A stretch of 64,000 nucleotides of DNA from Algibacter sp045066735 (lineage in GTDB: Bacteria > Bacteroidota > Bacteroidia > Flavobacteriales > Flavobacteriaceae): assembly GCF_045066735.1 (NCBI RefSeq), contig NZ_JBISHH010000025.1:124001-188000 (forward strand), read 5' to 3'. Shown in pieces: positions 18,189 to 27,576 of this stretch. A program made the position numbers and the translations under genes. Every line of letters begins with the position of its first letter. The stretch's first letter is position 1. The notes under the pieces were generated by a model that ran no database searches, was not told the origin of the DNA, and saw nothing but the letters and a program-made list of their open reading frames with translations.

Positions 18189-21100
18189 ATGAAAAATTAT
18201 TATATAAAATATCATTTCTCGTTTGTTTTAACAACATTAATTTTGATTGGTTGCGGAAATTCCGTTGTTAAAACGGATGATTTAGTTGAAGTAAATAAGA
18301 TAACTTTAAATGGCGATTGGAAATTCCATACCATTTATGGCGAAGGTTCTAATTATTTAAATATTGTAGAAACTGAAAATGATATCATTATTGATAATAC
18401 CGATGCTAATGTGGAAGCACATGGTAAATGGGAAACTAAAAAGACTGCAGCTAGAAATTCAGGATTTTATAAAACCGATTATGCGCAGCACAATTATTCA
18501 ATAACCAATTTAAAAGGAGGACAGAAAGACGATGATTCTTATTTTAGGTTTTATCCAAATTTAGAAGCTTCAGGATATTATGAGGCATTTACTAAGTTTC
18601 CGTTCGCGTCGCATTTAACGGCGCAGTACAATATTAAACATGCTCAAGGCACAACCACAAAATACATTAGCCAAAGAACATTTTGTAACGAATGGATTAG
18701 TTTAGGGATTTTTGATTTTTATCGTACAGATAAAAATTATGTAGAGTTAACAGCTATTGTTAGTGGAAGTGTTGCCGCCGATGCTGTTATGTTTAGGCCT
18801 GTAGCTAAAGAGAAATACTTAAAAGCTAAAGAAGAACCAAACCAAGTTTTTTTATCAGATTTTGATGATTCCGATTGGGACGATTTATCGGTTCCGGGGC
18901 ATTGGGGAATGAACAATGCGTATTCAAACTATACGGGAAAAGGCTGGTATCGTAAAAGTATTACCCTTCCTAAATCTTGGGCAAAAGCTTCAGATGATAG
19001 ATATTATTTAAAATTTGATGGCGTGTATCATCTATCAAAAGTATATCTCAATGGGCAGTTTATTGGTAAAAATAGAGGTGGTTTTACACCTTTCGAATTT
19101 GATGTAACTAATGCGCTAAACTTCAAAGGAGAAAATGTAATTGCAGTTCAGGCCGATAATAGTTCTATAGTTGGCGCAACCTGGAATTGGGGTGGTATTA
19201 TTAGAGATGTTACGCTTTCACAAAATAAAGATGTTCGTATAGATTATCAATATATTCATGCCGATCCCGACTTAAAAATGGGAACCGCGCAAATAAAATT
19301 AAAAGTAAAAATTAAAAATAATTCTTCGGAAAAAAGAAAGATTACAGTCCGTTCTAAAATAATTAATAAGGTTACAATTGAGACTTTACAAGGTGCTATA
19401 GAAATTGAAGCAAACAGTACAGCAGATTTATTTTTAGAAACTAATTTAAAAGCTGAAGATGTAGAATTATGGCATTTCGATAACCCGAAGTTATATCAAA
19501 TATTGACTAGCATTTCTGAAAATAATGTTATTCTGAATGAAAGAAAAGATAATTTCGGAATTAGAAAAGTAGAGCTTACCGATTCTAAAATGTTATTAAA
19601 TGGTGAAGCTGTGCGATTGGCAGGATTCAATAGAGTGAGCGAACATCGTTTTTGGGGATCGTCTGAGCCTTTAGAGGTTTTAGAAAAAGATGTAGATTTA
19701 ATGAAGGAAGCAGGTGCCAATTTTATGCGAATTATGCATGGTACTCAAAATGAAAAACTCATTGAATTGTGCGATACAAAGGGCATTTTATTATTTGAAG
19801 AAATTAATGTTCGAGATTTAGATAATGATGAATTTAGAGCAAATTATTATCCGGTTTCTAAACTTAAAAACAAAAAACCAATCAATATTAATAGTGAAGA
19901 TGAAGAAGTTTTAATGTTAGACGAACCTTATGTAAAGCTTACAGATAAACACAATATTGACATTTCTGAAAAAAATTATGCGCTTTCTAAATATTGGTTA
20001 AAGGGTATGATTGAACGTGATATTAATCACCCAAGTATTATAGGTTGGAGTGTTGGTAATGAATTAAATAATCACAAAGCATATGTTATTGAAGCCATGG
20101 ATTATATCAAAACAGAATTGGATCCTTATAGGTTAATAACATGTGTCAGTAATTCTGGACAAAAGGAAGAATACACACCTGAAACCGACCCGAATACCTA
20201 TGTCGATATCATTATGCACAATATGTATCGTTGGCAAGGGGAACCACAAGATATTTTGAATAGCCTAAGAACAAAATGGCCAGATAAACCCATATTTATT
20301 TCAGAATTTGGGTTTGATCCTTTTCCGTCAACAGCGCTAGATGGTGATAAAGAAATATTCTCAGAATGGACCAATCATTTCAGACATAAAAATGAATTTG
20401 TTGTAGGGACTTCCATGTGGACCTTTAACGATTATCGCAGTGGTTATGCAGCAACAACGGCAGAAGAAAACAGAGTTTGGGGTATTATTAGTTCTTGGCG
20501 CCAAAAAAGACGTTTGTTTAATCGTATAAAAAAAGAGCATGCGACTGTTTTAGATATTCAAGTTTCAAACATCGATTTTGGGACAAATACGGCTAATATA
20601 GTGATGCCTATTAAAGATGCAGGAGATTATCCTAGTCATAGTATGCGCAATTATAAATTGGAATATCAATTTAAAAATTCAAAAGGAGAAACTGTTTTAA
20701 AGCAATCGCACGATTTACCTAATTTAACTCCAGAAGATGGTGCATGGAAAAGTGCTATTTCTTGGGGAGAATTACCTGAAGATATTTTAGACTTCACCAT
20801 AAGTTTAATAACTCCAACGGGGTATTCAAGGTTTGATAAAACCATTTCTTTTCAAAAGGCAATTACACCCGAAATATCTCAAATAATATCAGGTAACAAT
20901 GCAGTAAGAATTCTTTTTGATGCTGTTCCAAATGCTACTGAATATTTTGTAACGTATACCAATGCAGCAGGGAAACAGCTAAGTTCATACAGAACCATTA
21001 CGAACCTTATAGAAATAGATAGTTTAATCAATAAAAAAGTATATAGTTTCAAACTTTATGCGGTTAATGATAAAGGGATCAGTAAGCCTTCAAAAACAGT

Positions 21101-21392
21101 AGAAATAAAACCTAACGGAAACGAATTACCGCCAATTATTTGGGATGCTTTTATTGCTGATAGAAAATTAGTGATTGGTTATTCTAGCGATTTTAACGAT
21201 GGTGATTACACGGTTCAATATGGAGCTTCAAGTGATAATTTAGATAAAGAATTTGTAACAAACGTGCGAGGCATGCTGTCCATCGATTTAAATGGAGAAA
21301 AGGAAATATTTTTTAAAATAAAAAGAAATTCTGATAGAAAAGAAAGTAACTGGTCTCAAATAGTAAAAGCAACAACAAACCAAATTAAATAA
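18189..21392 (+). CDS. GH2 family lipoprotein with inserted Golvesin-like domain and C-terminal Fn3
   Basis: 1067 residues with a lipobox (LIGC, Cys22). The GH2 sugar-binding domain starts with ITLNGDWKF (about 38-46) and is then interrupted at roughly 60-205 by a module resembling the Golvesin/xanthan-lyase-type domain (YYEAFTKFP, AQYNIKHAQGTTTKYISQ, ADAVMFRP). It resumes at SDWDDLSVPGHWG. The TIM barrel carries acid/base Glu625 (SVGNEL) and nucleophile Glu706 (ISEFGFD). The last roughly 200 residues include a fibronectin-III-like domain (about 890-985) and another beta domain. GH2 activity is well supported; the sugar specificity (galactose, glucuronate or other) is not. The insertion may give extra substrate contact. 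Confidence 0.86.
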   Translation: MKNYYIKYHFSFVLTTLILIGCGNSVVKTDDLVEVNKITLNGDWKFHTIYGEGSNYLNIVETENDIIIDNTDANVEAHGKWETKKTAARNSGFYKTDYAQHNYSITNLKGGQKDDDSYFRFYPNLEASGYYEAFTKFPFASHLTAQYNIKHAQGTTTKYISQRTFCNEWISLGIFDFYRTDKNYVELTAIVSGSVAADAVMFRPVAKEKYLKAKEEPNQVFLSDFDDSDWDDLSVPGHWGMNNAYSNYTGKGWYRKSITLPKSWAKASDDRYYLKFDGVYHLSKVYLNGQFIGKNRGGFTPFEFDVTNALNFKGENVIAVQADNSSIVGATWNWGGIIRDVTLSQNKDVRIDYQYIHADPDLKMGTAQIKLKVKIKNNSSEKRKITVRSKIINKVTIETLQGAIEIEANSTADLFLETNLKAEDVELWHFDNPKLYQILTSISENNVILNERKDNFGIRKVELTDSKMLLNGEAVRLAGFNRVSEHRFWGSSEPLEVLEKDVDLMKEAGANFMRIMHGTQNEKLIELCDTKGILLFEEINVRDLDNDEFRANYYPVSKLKNKKPININSEDEEVLMLDEPYVKLTDKHNIDISEKNYALSKYWLKGMIERDINHPSIIGWSVGNELNNHKAYVIEAMDYIKTELDPYRLITCVSNSGQKEEYTPETDPNTYVDIIMHNMYRWQGEPQDILNSLRTKWPDKPIFISEFGFDPFPSTALDGDKEIFSEWTNHFRHKNEFVVGTSMWTFNDYRSGYAATTAEENRVWGIISSWRQKRRLFNRIKKEHATVLDIQVSNIDFGTNTANIVMPIKDAGDYPSHSMRNYKLEYQFKNSKGETVLKQSHDLPNLTPEDGAWKSAISWGELPEDILDFTISLITPTGYSRFDKTISFQKAITPEISQIISGNNAVRILFDAVPNATEYFVTYTNAAGKQLSSYRTITNLIEIDSLINKKVYSFKLYAVNDKGISKPSKTVEIKPNGNELPPIIWDAFIADRKLVIGYSSDFNDGDYTVQYGASSDNLDKEFVTNVRGMLSIDLNGEKEIFFKIKRNSDRKESNWSQIVKATTNQIK

Positions 21393-21393
21393 T

Positions 21394-22515
21394 ATGAAAC
21401 ATCAAATTTCAATAGTGTTTTTAATTTTAACCTTAATAGGTTGTACAGATAAAAAAAGTAAAAAAGCACTACACCAACCGTCAAGTGTTAAAATTGAGAA
21501 CTACAAAATAGAGTTAGGGAAAGCATCCCCTAAATCTGTTTTTGTTAACGATACGATGAGTATTTGGGGAGGTTCTTTGGTTAAGGGTGAAGACGGCTTA
21601 TACCATATGTTTTATTCACAATGGCCAAAAAATATTGGTTGGGAATGGGTAAATTATTCTATTATCTCTCATGCGGTTTCAAAATCGCCATTTGGCCCTT
21701 TTATGCATAAAGATGATGCCTTGCCAGACCGTGGTGCTCAATTTTGGGATGGTTCCACAACACACAATCCAACCGTACATAAATTTAACGGAAAGTACTA
21801 TCTGTATTATATGGGAAATACGGGCGATAAAGAAATTGTAAGTGTACCAGGTAAAGCAAGAATTAATTGGGTACATAGAAATAATCAGCGCATTGGTGTA
21901 GCCGTTGCAGATACACCAAACGGGCCTTGGAAACGATTTGATAAACCGGTTTTAGATATTTCAGAAGACCAAAATGCTCACGATGCGTTAATGACTTCAA
22001 ATCCATCGGTTTGCCAAATGGCAGATGGTAAAATATTGATGGTTTATAAAGCGGTTGGAAAAAAGCGTAAGCTGCCTAATGGCGGTCCTGTAGTACATAT
22101 GGTGGCCATTGCAGATTCGCCTGTTGGTCCATTTAAAAAATACCCAGACCCGATTTTTACGTTTGAAGGTGAAACATTTCCTGCGGAAGATCCTTATATC
22201 TGGTATCAAGACGGGAAATATAGAGCTGTTGTAAAGCGAATTAAACATGAAGGAAAAAAACGTCTTTTCTCATTAGTACATTATGATTCTGAAGATGGCA
22301 TTAAGTGGGATCAAGGAAAGTATTTTGAAATCTCAGACAGAACAGTGGTTTGGGAAGATGGTAAAACAACCAAATTTGAACACTTAGAGCGTCCGCAAGT
22401 ATTTATGGAAAACGGTGAGCCGATAGCCTTGTTATGCGCTGCGGATTCTATTGATGTTAATAATGTTAGATATTCATTTAATATTCAAATTCCATTAAAA
22501 ATCACGAAAGAATAA
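21394..22515 (+). CDS. Five-bladed beta-propeller glycosidase-like lipoprotein (GH43/GH117 superfamily type)
   Basis: 373 residues with a lipobox (LIGC, Cys17). Repeating blade signatures are seen: DGLYHMFYSQWP, HNPTVHKFNGKYYLYYMGN, SNPSVCQMADGKILMVYKA, AEDPYIWYQDGKYRAVVKR and RPQVFMENGEPIALLCAA. These give five blades, as in GH32/43/68/117/130 enzymes. Acidic residues sit where that fold usually keeps its catalytic carboxylates (for example the Asp in AEDP). I cannot place it in a numbered family from sequence alone. It starts one base after the GH2 stop and ends 6 bp before the next GH2 gene, so the three are probably co-translated and act on one substrate. Confidence 0.72.
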   Translation: MKHQISIVFLILTLIGCTDKKSKKALHQPSSVKIENYKIELGKASPKSVFVNDTMSIWGGSLVKGEDGLYHMFYSQWPKNIGWEWVNYSIISHAVSKSPFGPFMHKDDALPDRGAQFWDGSTTHNPTVHKFNGKYYLYYMGNTGDKEIVSVPGKARINWVHRNNQRIGVAVADTPNGPWKRFDKPVLDISEDQNAHDALMTSNPSVCQMADGKILMVYKAVGKKRKLPNGGPVVHMVAIADSPVGPFKKYPDPIFTFEGETFPAEDPYIWYQDGKYRAVVKRIKHEGKKRLFSLVHYDSEDGIKWDQGKYFEISDRTVVWEDGKTTKFEHLERPQVFMENGEPIALLCAADSIDVNNVRYSFNIQIPLKITKE

Positions 22516-22521
22516 GAAACC

Positions 22522-24258
22522 ATGATGCCAAAATCCATTCTTTTTGTTTTTACTTTCAGTTTACTAATGTTTTCCTGCAAGGATAACGATAGTGTTGAAT
22601 ATGGCGATTATAAAAAAGTAATTTCATTAAATGGTACTTGGCAGTTTTTGGCTTCTAATAACATACAAACTAAAAATCTTATTGAAGCATCGTATTTCGA
22701 ATGGGATACCTTACAAGTTCCCGGAAATTGGGATACCCGAGAACGCTATTCAGAATATGTAGGTAAAGGCTATTATCAAAGAACATTTAATGTGCCTGAA
22801 AATTGGGATGGTAAACAAATACGTATAAAATTTGATGCCGTTTACGAGCGCTCTAAAGTCTGGCTAAATGGTACTTTACTCGGCGAGCATGTTGGTGGGT
22901 ATACGCCGTTTGAGTTTAATATAAGCGACTTTATAAATGTAGAAGAATCTAATACTTTACTTGTAGAAGCGGATAATACATATAAACGTGGCGCTTGGTG
23001 GGCTTGGGGTGGTATTAGTAGAAGTGTTTCGGTAGAAGCTCATGAAGATGTTCGATTAGTATATCAGCACATAACCTCTACGCCAAATTTTGAAACTAAT
23101 GAAGTACAATTTACTGTTAAATATAAAATAGAAAATAATAGTAATAAGGCGATAACAACTGAAGTACAATCTAATATTGTTAGAATAGCAAAGCCGGAAG
23201 CAATTTCTGTTAATATAAATGCAGGAGAAACTAAAGTGACTGTTTTAAAATTTACAGAAGAATTATCTAAGGTTAAACTTTGGCATTTTAATACGCCAAA
23301 TCTCTATGAGTTTAATAGCACGTTAGCAATTGACGGCAAGGTTATAGATGAAAAAACGAATAAAATTGGAATCAGAAAGTTTGAAGTAAAAGGAGAGCAA
23401 TTTTATTTAAATAATGAAGCCGTTCGAATGAATGGTGTAAACCGCGTACACGATCATCCAGATTTTGGTAATACAGAGCCTTACCATTTAGTAAAACAAG
23501 ATATGCTCGATCTTAAATCTTTAGGATGCAATTTTTCAAGATTAATGCATGCGCCATTATCCGAAAATTTATTAAGAATCTGTGATAGTATTGGTTTTTT
23601 GGTTGTTGAAGAAATTCCTGTTTGGGGAGATGATGATGAACAAGCGTTTCCCAACAATCCGCTAACAAAAAAATGGATGAAAGAAATGATTGAAAGAGAT
23701 TTTAATAATCCATCTGTTGTGGCCTGGAGTGTAGGAAATGAGTTGAGAAACCAAGGGGATGATTGGAGTGATAAAGCATTAACCAAAGCGCAATATGCCT
23801 ATGTAGATTCTATGCTAGATTACGTTGCTATCTTAGACAGTACACGTTTAAAAACCTATGTAAGTATTACCTCTTACAGAAAAGGCGAAATAGGCACGGA
23901 GCCTTATGATAAAGTTGATTTTATATCAATGAATAGTTACGGTAATGCACCTGTTTTAGTTAAAAAAACACATGAGAAATTCGCTGGAAAACCCATTTTT
24001 GTTTCAGAAATAGGCATAGGTCAAATAGGAGCCGCACCGCATGGTAGATTAAGCGATGAGTTGGTTGGCTATTTAAAAGAATTGAAGACATATCCATACG
24101 TAACAGGAGTTTCACTATGGAGTTATAATGATTATAGAAGTAATTATAAGGGGACACCGCCTTCAGGTTTTAGAGAGTGGGGCATTGTAGATGCACGCAG
24201 AAAGAAAAAGGAAGCATACAAGCAGTTAAAAGAAATTTATAAATATTGGCAAGAATAG
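22522..24258 (+). CDS. GH2 family glycosidase, lipoprotein
   Basis: 578 residues, a compact GH2 with lipobox FSC (Cys19). Domains: sugar-binding jelly roll (about 30-175), immunoglobulin-like domain (180-285) and TIM barrel (290-575). The acid/base is Glu407 in AWSVGNELRN and the nucleophile is Glu496 in VSEIGIG. There is no C-terminal accessory domain, unlike the other GH2 proteins here. The beta-glucuronidase-like length suggests an exo-enzyme on short oligosaccharides, but the sugar is not determined. It shares the order ISLNGTW, KGYYQR, GGYTPFEFNIS and WGGISR with the GH2 at 18189, so the two are related. Confidence 0.88.
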   Translation: MMPKSILFVFTFSLLMFSCKDNDSVEYGDYKKVISLNGTWQFLASNNIQTKNLIEASYFEWDTLQVPGNWDTRERYSEYVGKGYYQRTFNVPENWDGKQIRIKFDAVYERSKVWLNGTLLGEHVGGYTPFEFNISDFINVEESNTLLVEADNTYKRGAWWAWGGISRSVSVEAHEDVRLVYQHITSTPNFETNEVQFTVKYKIENNSNKAITTEVQSNIVRIAKPEAISVNINAGETKVTVLKFTEELSKVKLWHFNTPNLYEFNSTLAIDGKVIDEKTNKIGIRKFEVKGEQFYLNNEAVRMNGVNRVHDHPDFGNTEPYHLVKQDMLDLKSLGCNFSRLMHAPLSENLLRICDSIGFLVVEEIPVWGDDDEQAFPNNPLTKKWMKEMIERDFNNPSVVAWSVGNELRNQGDDWSDKALTKAQYAYVDSMLDYVAILDSTRLKTYVSITSYRKGEIGTEPYDKVDFISMNSYGNAPVLVKKTHEKFAGKPIFVSEIGIGQIGAAPHGRLSDELVGYLKELKTYPYVTGVSLWSYNDYRSNYKGTPPSGFREWGIVDARRKKKEAYKQLKEIYKYWQE

Positions 24259-24268
24259 ATTAAGATGA

Positions 24269-24391
24269 AAGGAGTATTGCTATGTAGGCAGTTTGTTTTT
24301 TACCTATGGAAAAATGCCTATTAGAGAAGATCAAATTACAAATTCTAGTTTCCAGGTAGATTGGTTTCGTTACCATCCCATAAAAAGATAA
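24269..24391 (+). pseudogene. C-terminal remnant of a GH16-like gene
   Basis: The gap between the GH2 and GH117 genes holds 40 codons ending in TAA at 24389-24391, with an in-frame TGA just upstream (24266-24268) and no start of its own in a plausible place. The translation contains YVGSLF, QITNSSFQVDWFRYHPIK and then stop. By eye it aligns without gaps to the last residues of the divergent GH16 at 13282-14193 (YIGNLF, EVTNSTLEVDYFRFYPIK), 16 identities in 35 positions. It is therefore probably what is left of a deleted second GH16 gene of this operon. Confidence 0.75.
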
Positions 24392-24422
24392 GTTCAAAAT
24401 AAACAGTATAAAATCAAGGATA

Positions 24423-25706
24423 ATGCTACTAAATAAAATTAAAAAAATCACCTTATTGTTTTTGGGGCTATCAGCCATTTCGTGTTCACAAAAAGAATCT
24501 AAAGTTGAAACGCCAGCTAAGGTTGAAACTTCAAAAGTTTTTCCTTTTAAAATGCCTACAGAAAAACCAAACATAGCCTTAAGTGCTTCTTCTGAACGTA
24601 TGTTTAATTATCCAACGCCGCGAGTACAAGACAACGAACTTTTTTCACAATTTAAGTATACCCGTTTAAAAGGATTTGATTACAACAATGGAGATGGAAC
24701 AGTGTCTCGTAGAGATCCGTCTAGACCTATTTTTGTAGATGGTAAATACTATGTTTATTATACCAAACGACATACCAGTGTTTCTCCAATAGGATGGAAT
24801 CGTGCAGCTGAAGCAACAGATGAAATTCCTTCTACCGATTGGGATTTATGCGATATCTGGTATGCCACAAGTGAAGATGGTATTACTTGGAAAGAGGAAG
24901 GTGCAGCGGTTACAAGACCAGAAAAACCAAAATCAGGATGGCGTTCTGTGGCAACTCCAGATATTTTAGTTTGGAAAGGTAAATATTATCTATACTACCA
25001 AGCCTTTGATGAACCTAGTGGGCTAAGAGGAGATTTATGTCCAGTTTCAATTTCTTATGCAGATTCCCCTGATGGCCCATGGACGCATGGCGGTGATAAA
25101 GTGATACCATTTGGTAAAGAAGGTGAGTGGGATCATAAAGCAACGCATGATCCGCATCCTATTGTACACGACGGAAAAATTTATATCTATTATAAAGCAG
25201 CATATAACAAATGGCCCGATAATAGGAAAAATTATGCGGTTGGTCATGGTTTAGCAATAGCTGAAGCCCCTTTAGGTCCATACAAAAAACATCCATTAAA
25301 CCCTGTGATGCAATCTGGCCATGAAACAACCTATTGGCCTTATAAAGGTGGTATAGCAACGTTGGCTATTAAGGATGGTAATGAACGAGAAACAATACAA
25401 TATGCAGAAGATGGAGTGAATTTTAAAATAGCATCAAGCGTATCTTTAACTCCTACGGCAGCGGCACCATTTACCGCAGATGCCTTTACAGATACTAAAG
25501 ATGGACGAGGTTTTACTTGGGGTTTATCTCATTTTGTAAATGCTGGAAAAGGTGATAAAAGGCATTCTATTATTGCACGTTTTGATTGTGATTTAAGTTT
25601 AGATTATAATGAACCGGCGTTTAAAAGTACGGGAGTATGGCATAGCCCAGAAGTCTATTTTGCTCAAGGAATGGGGAGTATTGGCAAGCATCCTGAAGGA
25701 CGTTAA
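24423..25706 (+). CDS. GH117 family anhydro-L-galactosidase-like lipoprotein
   Basis: 427 residues with a lipobox (AISC, Cys21). The five-bladed GH117 propeller shows FKYTRLKGFDY, SRRDPS with catalytic base Asp98, DWDLCDIWYATS, ATHDPHP and GHETTYWPYKGG. These are the same landmarks as the GH117 at 3803-5062, and the two share the unusual FPFK-P-EKPN start. Differences such as HDPHP for HDPYP and an extra loop after SPDGPWTHG suggest different specificities. Known family members remove terminal 3,6-anhydro-L-galactose; some clades act on other termini or are inactive on agar sugars. It follows the GH16 remnant by 31 bp and precedes a sulfatase by 21 bp. Confidence 0.9.
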   Translation: MLLNKIKKITLLFLGLSAISCSQKESKVETPAKVETSKVFPFKMPTEKPNIALSASSERMFNYPTPRVQDNELFSQFKYTRLKGFDYNNGDGTVSRRDPSRPIFVDGKYYVYYTKRHTSVSPIGWNRAAEATDEIPSTDWDLCDIWYATSEDGITWKEEGAAVTRPEKPKSGWRSVATPDILVWKGKYYLYYQAFDEPSGLRGDLCPVSISYADSPDGPWTHGGDKVIPFGKEGEWDHKATHDPHPIVHDGKIYIYYKAAYNKWPDNRKNYAVGHGLAIAEAPLGPYKKHPLNPVMQSGHETTYWPYKGGIATLAIKDGNERETIQYAEDGVNFKIASSVSLTPTAAAPFTADAFTDTKDGRGFTWGLSHFVNAGKGDKRHSIIARFDCDLSLDYNEPAFKSTGVWHSPEVYFAQGMGSIGKHPEGR

Positions 25707-25727
25707 TAAATAATAAATTCTTTAAAA

Positions 25728-27170
25728 ATGAAGTTCTCAATTCGTAGTTTTATTAAAACAGCAATGATTTCTTTTTTGCTGACATTCACATTACTGTTGT
25801 GTGCCCAAGAGCGTCCCAATATTTTATGGATTAATTGTGATGATTTAGGTAGAGAATTGGGAGCTTACGGTAACCAAGATTTGCATACACCAAATATAGA
25901 TAGACTTGCATCTCAAGGTGTTAAATATGTAAATGCTTATGCCAATGCACCAGTTTGTTCTGCAAGCAGATCTTCACAAATAACGGGTATGTATCCAAGT
26001 GCCATAAATGTTCTTAATCATAGAACAATAGATAAACAGAAACTGCCTGAGGGCATTTCTAGCATTATGGAAATTTTTAAGAATGCTGGTTATTTCTGTA
26101 GCAATGGTTGGGGTCATGATATGGCCAGACCAGGAAAAGAAGATTATAATTTTGTAGGAGACAATTTGTTTGATGGTACCGATTGGAATCAACGCCAAAA
26201 GGATCAACCATTTTTTGCTCAAGTTCAAATTCATGAACCGCATCGGGTATTTGTTAGGGACAAGGAACGACCTATTAGTCCAGACCATGTAACACTTCCT
26301 GAATGTTATCCTGATTATCCTTTAATAAGGGCAGATTGGGCGTTGTATCTAGAAAGTATTCAAATAGCAGATAAGCGTGTTGGACTAATACTTGACCGGT
26401 TAGAGAAAGAAGGTCTTTCCGAAAATACAGTAGTCATTTTATTTGGAGATCATGGCCGTCCACATTTACGCGATAAACAATGGTTGTATGAAGGCGGTTT
26501 GGCTATCCCATTAATTATTCGATATCCTAAGAAATTTGAACCAAGAACTGTAAAAAGAGATTTGATTAGCTTGGTAGATGTCACTGCAAGTTCCTTAAAA
26601 TTGGCTGGTATTAAAATTCCTAAATACATGCATGGTAAAAATGTGCTAAACGGTGAAAATAGAAAATATATTTATGGATTTCGCCAACGTTGTGGTGATG
26701 CTGTAGATGATATTCGTTCTATAACTGATGGTCGATATAAATTAATTTGGAATCGAATGCCAGAGATGCCCTATATGCAATTAACTTCTTATAAAAAGTT
26801 GCAATACCCTGCCTTTACATTGTATCAAGATTTACATAAAAAAGGAGAGTTAAAAGCGCCCTACAATCAATTTATGGCCGAAAACCGTCCTGTATATGAG
26901 CTTTATGATTTAAAAAGTGATCCTAGCGAGTTTAACAACCTAGCTTCAAACAATAAATTTAAAAAAGTACAAAGAAAACTGTTTAGAAGATTAAATACCA
27001 CTTTAAATAAGGTTGAAAAGCATATGATTCCCGAATCTCCAGAATCTATTGCCAAAGCGAAGGCGAGCTCTGAAGCTTTTTTTAGAAAAGGAATTGTTAA
27101 AAAAAATCTATCTGTTAATGCTACCAATGAGGAGATTTTAAAAGCTTGGGAATTGGAATTATTAAAATAA
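25728..27170 (+). CDS. S1 family sulfatase, exported
   Basis: 480 residues with a signal peptide ending LLCAQ (about residue 27). The formylglycine site is CSASR (Cys77), again with alanine where proline is usual. Metal-site motifs are INCDDLGRELG near 35-45 and LFGDHGRPHLRDK mid-protein. The C-terminal part contains YELYDLKSDPSEFNNLAS and a long basic helix. It resembles the 7351-9192 sulfatase in using C-x-A-x-R but has no HEAT-like tail. It closes the plus-strand operon that begins at 13282; a 406-base gap follows. Sulfate position is unknown. Confidence 0.9.
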   Translation: MKFSIRSFIKTAMISFLLTFTLLLCAQERPNILWINCDDLGRELGAYGNQDLHTPNIDRLASQGVKYVNAYANAPVCSASRSSQITGMYPSAINVLNHRTIDKQKLPEGISSIMEIFKNAGYFCSNGWGHDMARPGKEDYNFVGDNLFDGTDWNQRQKDQPFFAQVQIHEPHRVFVRDKERPISPDHVTLPECYPDYPLIRADWALYLESIQIADKRVGLILDRLEKEGLSENTVVILFGDHGRPHLRDKQWLYEGGLAIPLIIRYPKKFEPRTVKRDLISLVDVTASSLKLAGIKIPKYMHGKNVLNGENRKYIYGFRQRCGDAVDDIRSITDGRYKLIWNRMPEMPYMQLTSYKKLQYPAFTLYQDLHKKGELKAPYNQFMAENRPVYELYDLKSDPSEFNNLASNNKFKKVQRKLFRRLNTTLNKVEKHMIPESPESIAKAKASSEAFFRKGIVKKNLSVNATNEEILKAWELELLK

Positions 27171-27576
27171 ATTGGAAGTTCATCATGACATGTTATTATC
27201 TCTAAAGGCATACTAACTGTTTCTAGTATGGTTTGTTCTTTCTTATTCTCAAAAATTAAGTAGGACTGAGCTATCTAAGATAAGACTAACTTGAATTCAG
27301 TAATTTTTGATATCAAAGAAGTTTTAGAAATTTAAATTTTTATCCTAACTCGGAAAGTATTGAAGAATGACTTAGTTGAAATCGTGTTTAATTAGAAGGT
27401 TAGGAAGATTTTAAAATAAGATATAAAAAGAATTAATAATTAGTTAAAAGCCATTTATAGTGACGGGTAAGTTAAAACTCTAGTGAAATAACGCATATGT
27501 CATATTAGTAAAAACATATGAATACGAATTGTGATAATATCTTGCATAAATTTGTTAAAAACTCAATTTTTAATAA
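27171..27576. other. 406-base intergenic region ahead of the Asp-box propeller genes
   Basis: No gene is recognised here. A 7-bp stem (CATACTA at 27209-27215 with TAGTATG at 27224-27230) followed by a T-rich stretch could be a weak terminator for the preceding operon. The region is otherwise very AT-rich with stops in all frames. The downstream end holds the candidate promoter described separately. Confidence 0.45.
27547..27554 (+). promoter_or_regulatory. Predicted -7 promoter element for the propeller operon
   Basis: TAAATTTG matches the Bacteroidetes consensus TAnnTTTG and lies 22 bases before the start codon at 27577. A TTG at 27529-27531 is a possible -33 element, though the spacing is short. 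Confidence 0.45.

Noticed and set aside
21394..22515. Assignment of the five-bladed propeller to GH43 or GH117 proper
   Set aside because: The blade pattern fits the superfamily, but the SRRDP and GHETT landmarks of GH117 are absent and GH43 residues could not be aligned with confidence.
27494..27520. Pair of CATATG hexamers before the propeller operon
   Set aside because: Each is a short self-complementary AT-rich word expected by chance in this composition; no regulator is implied.
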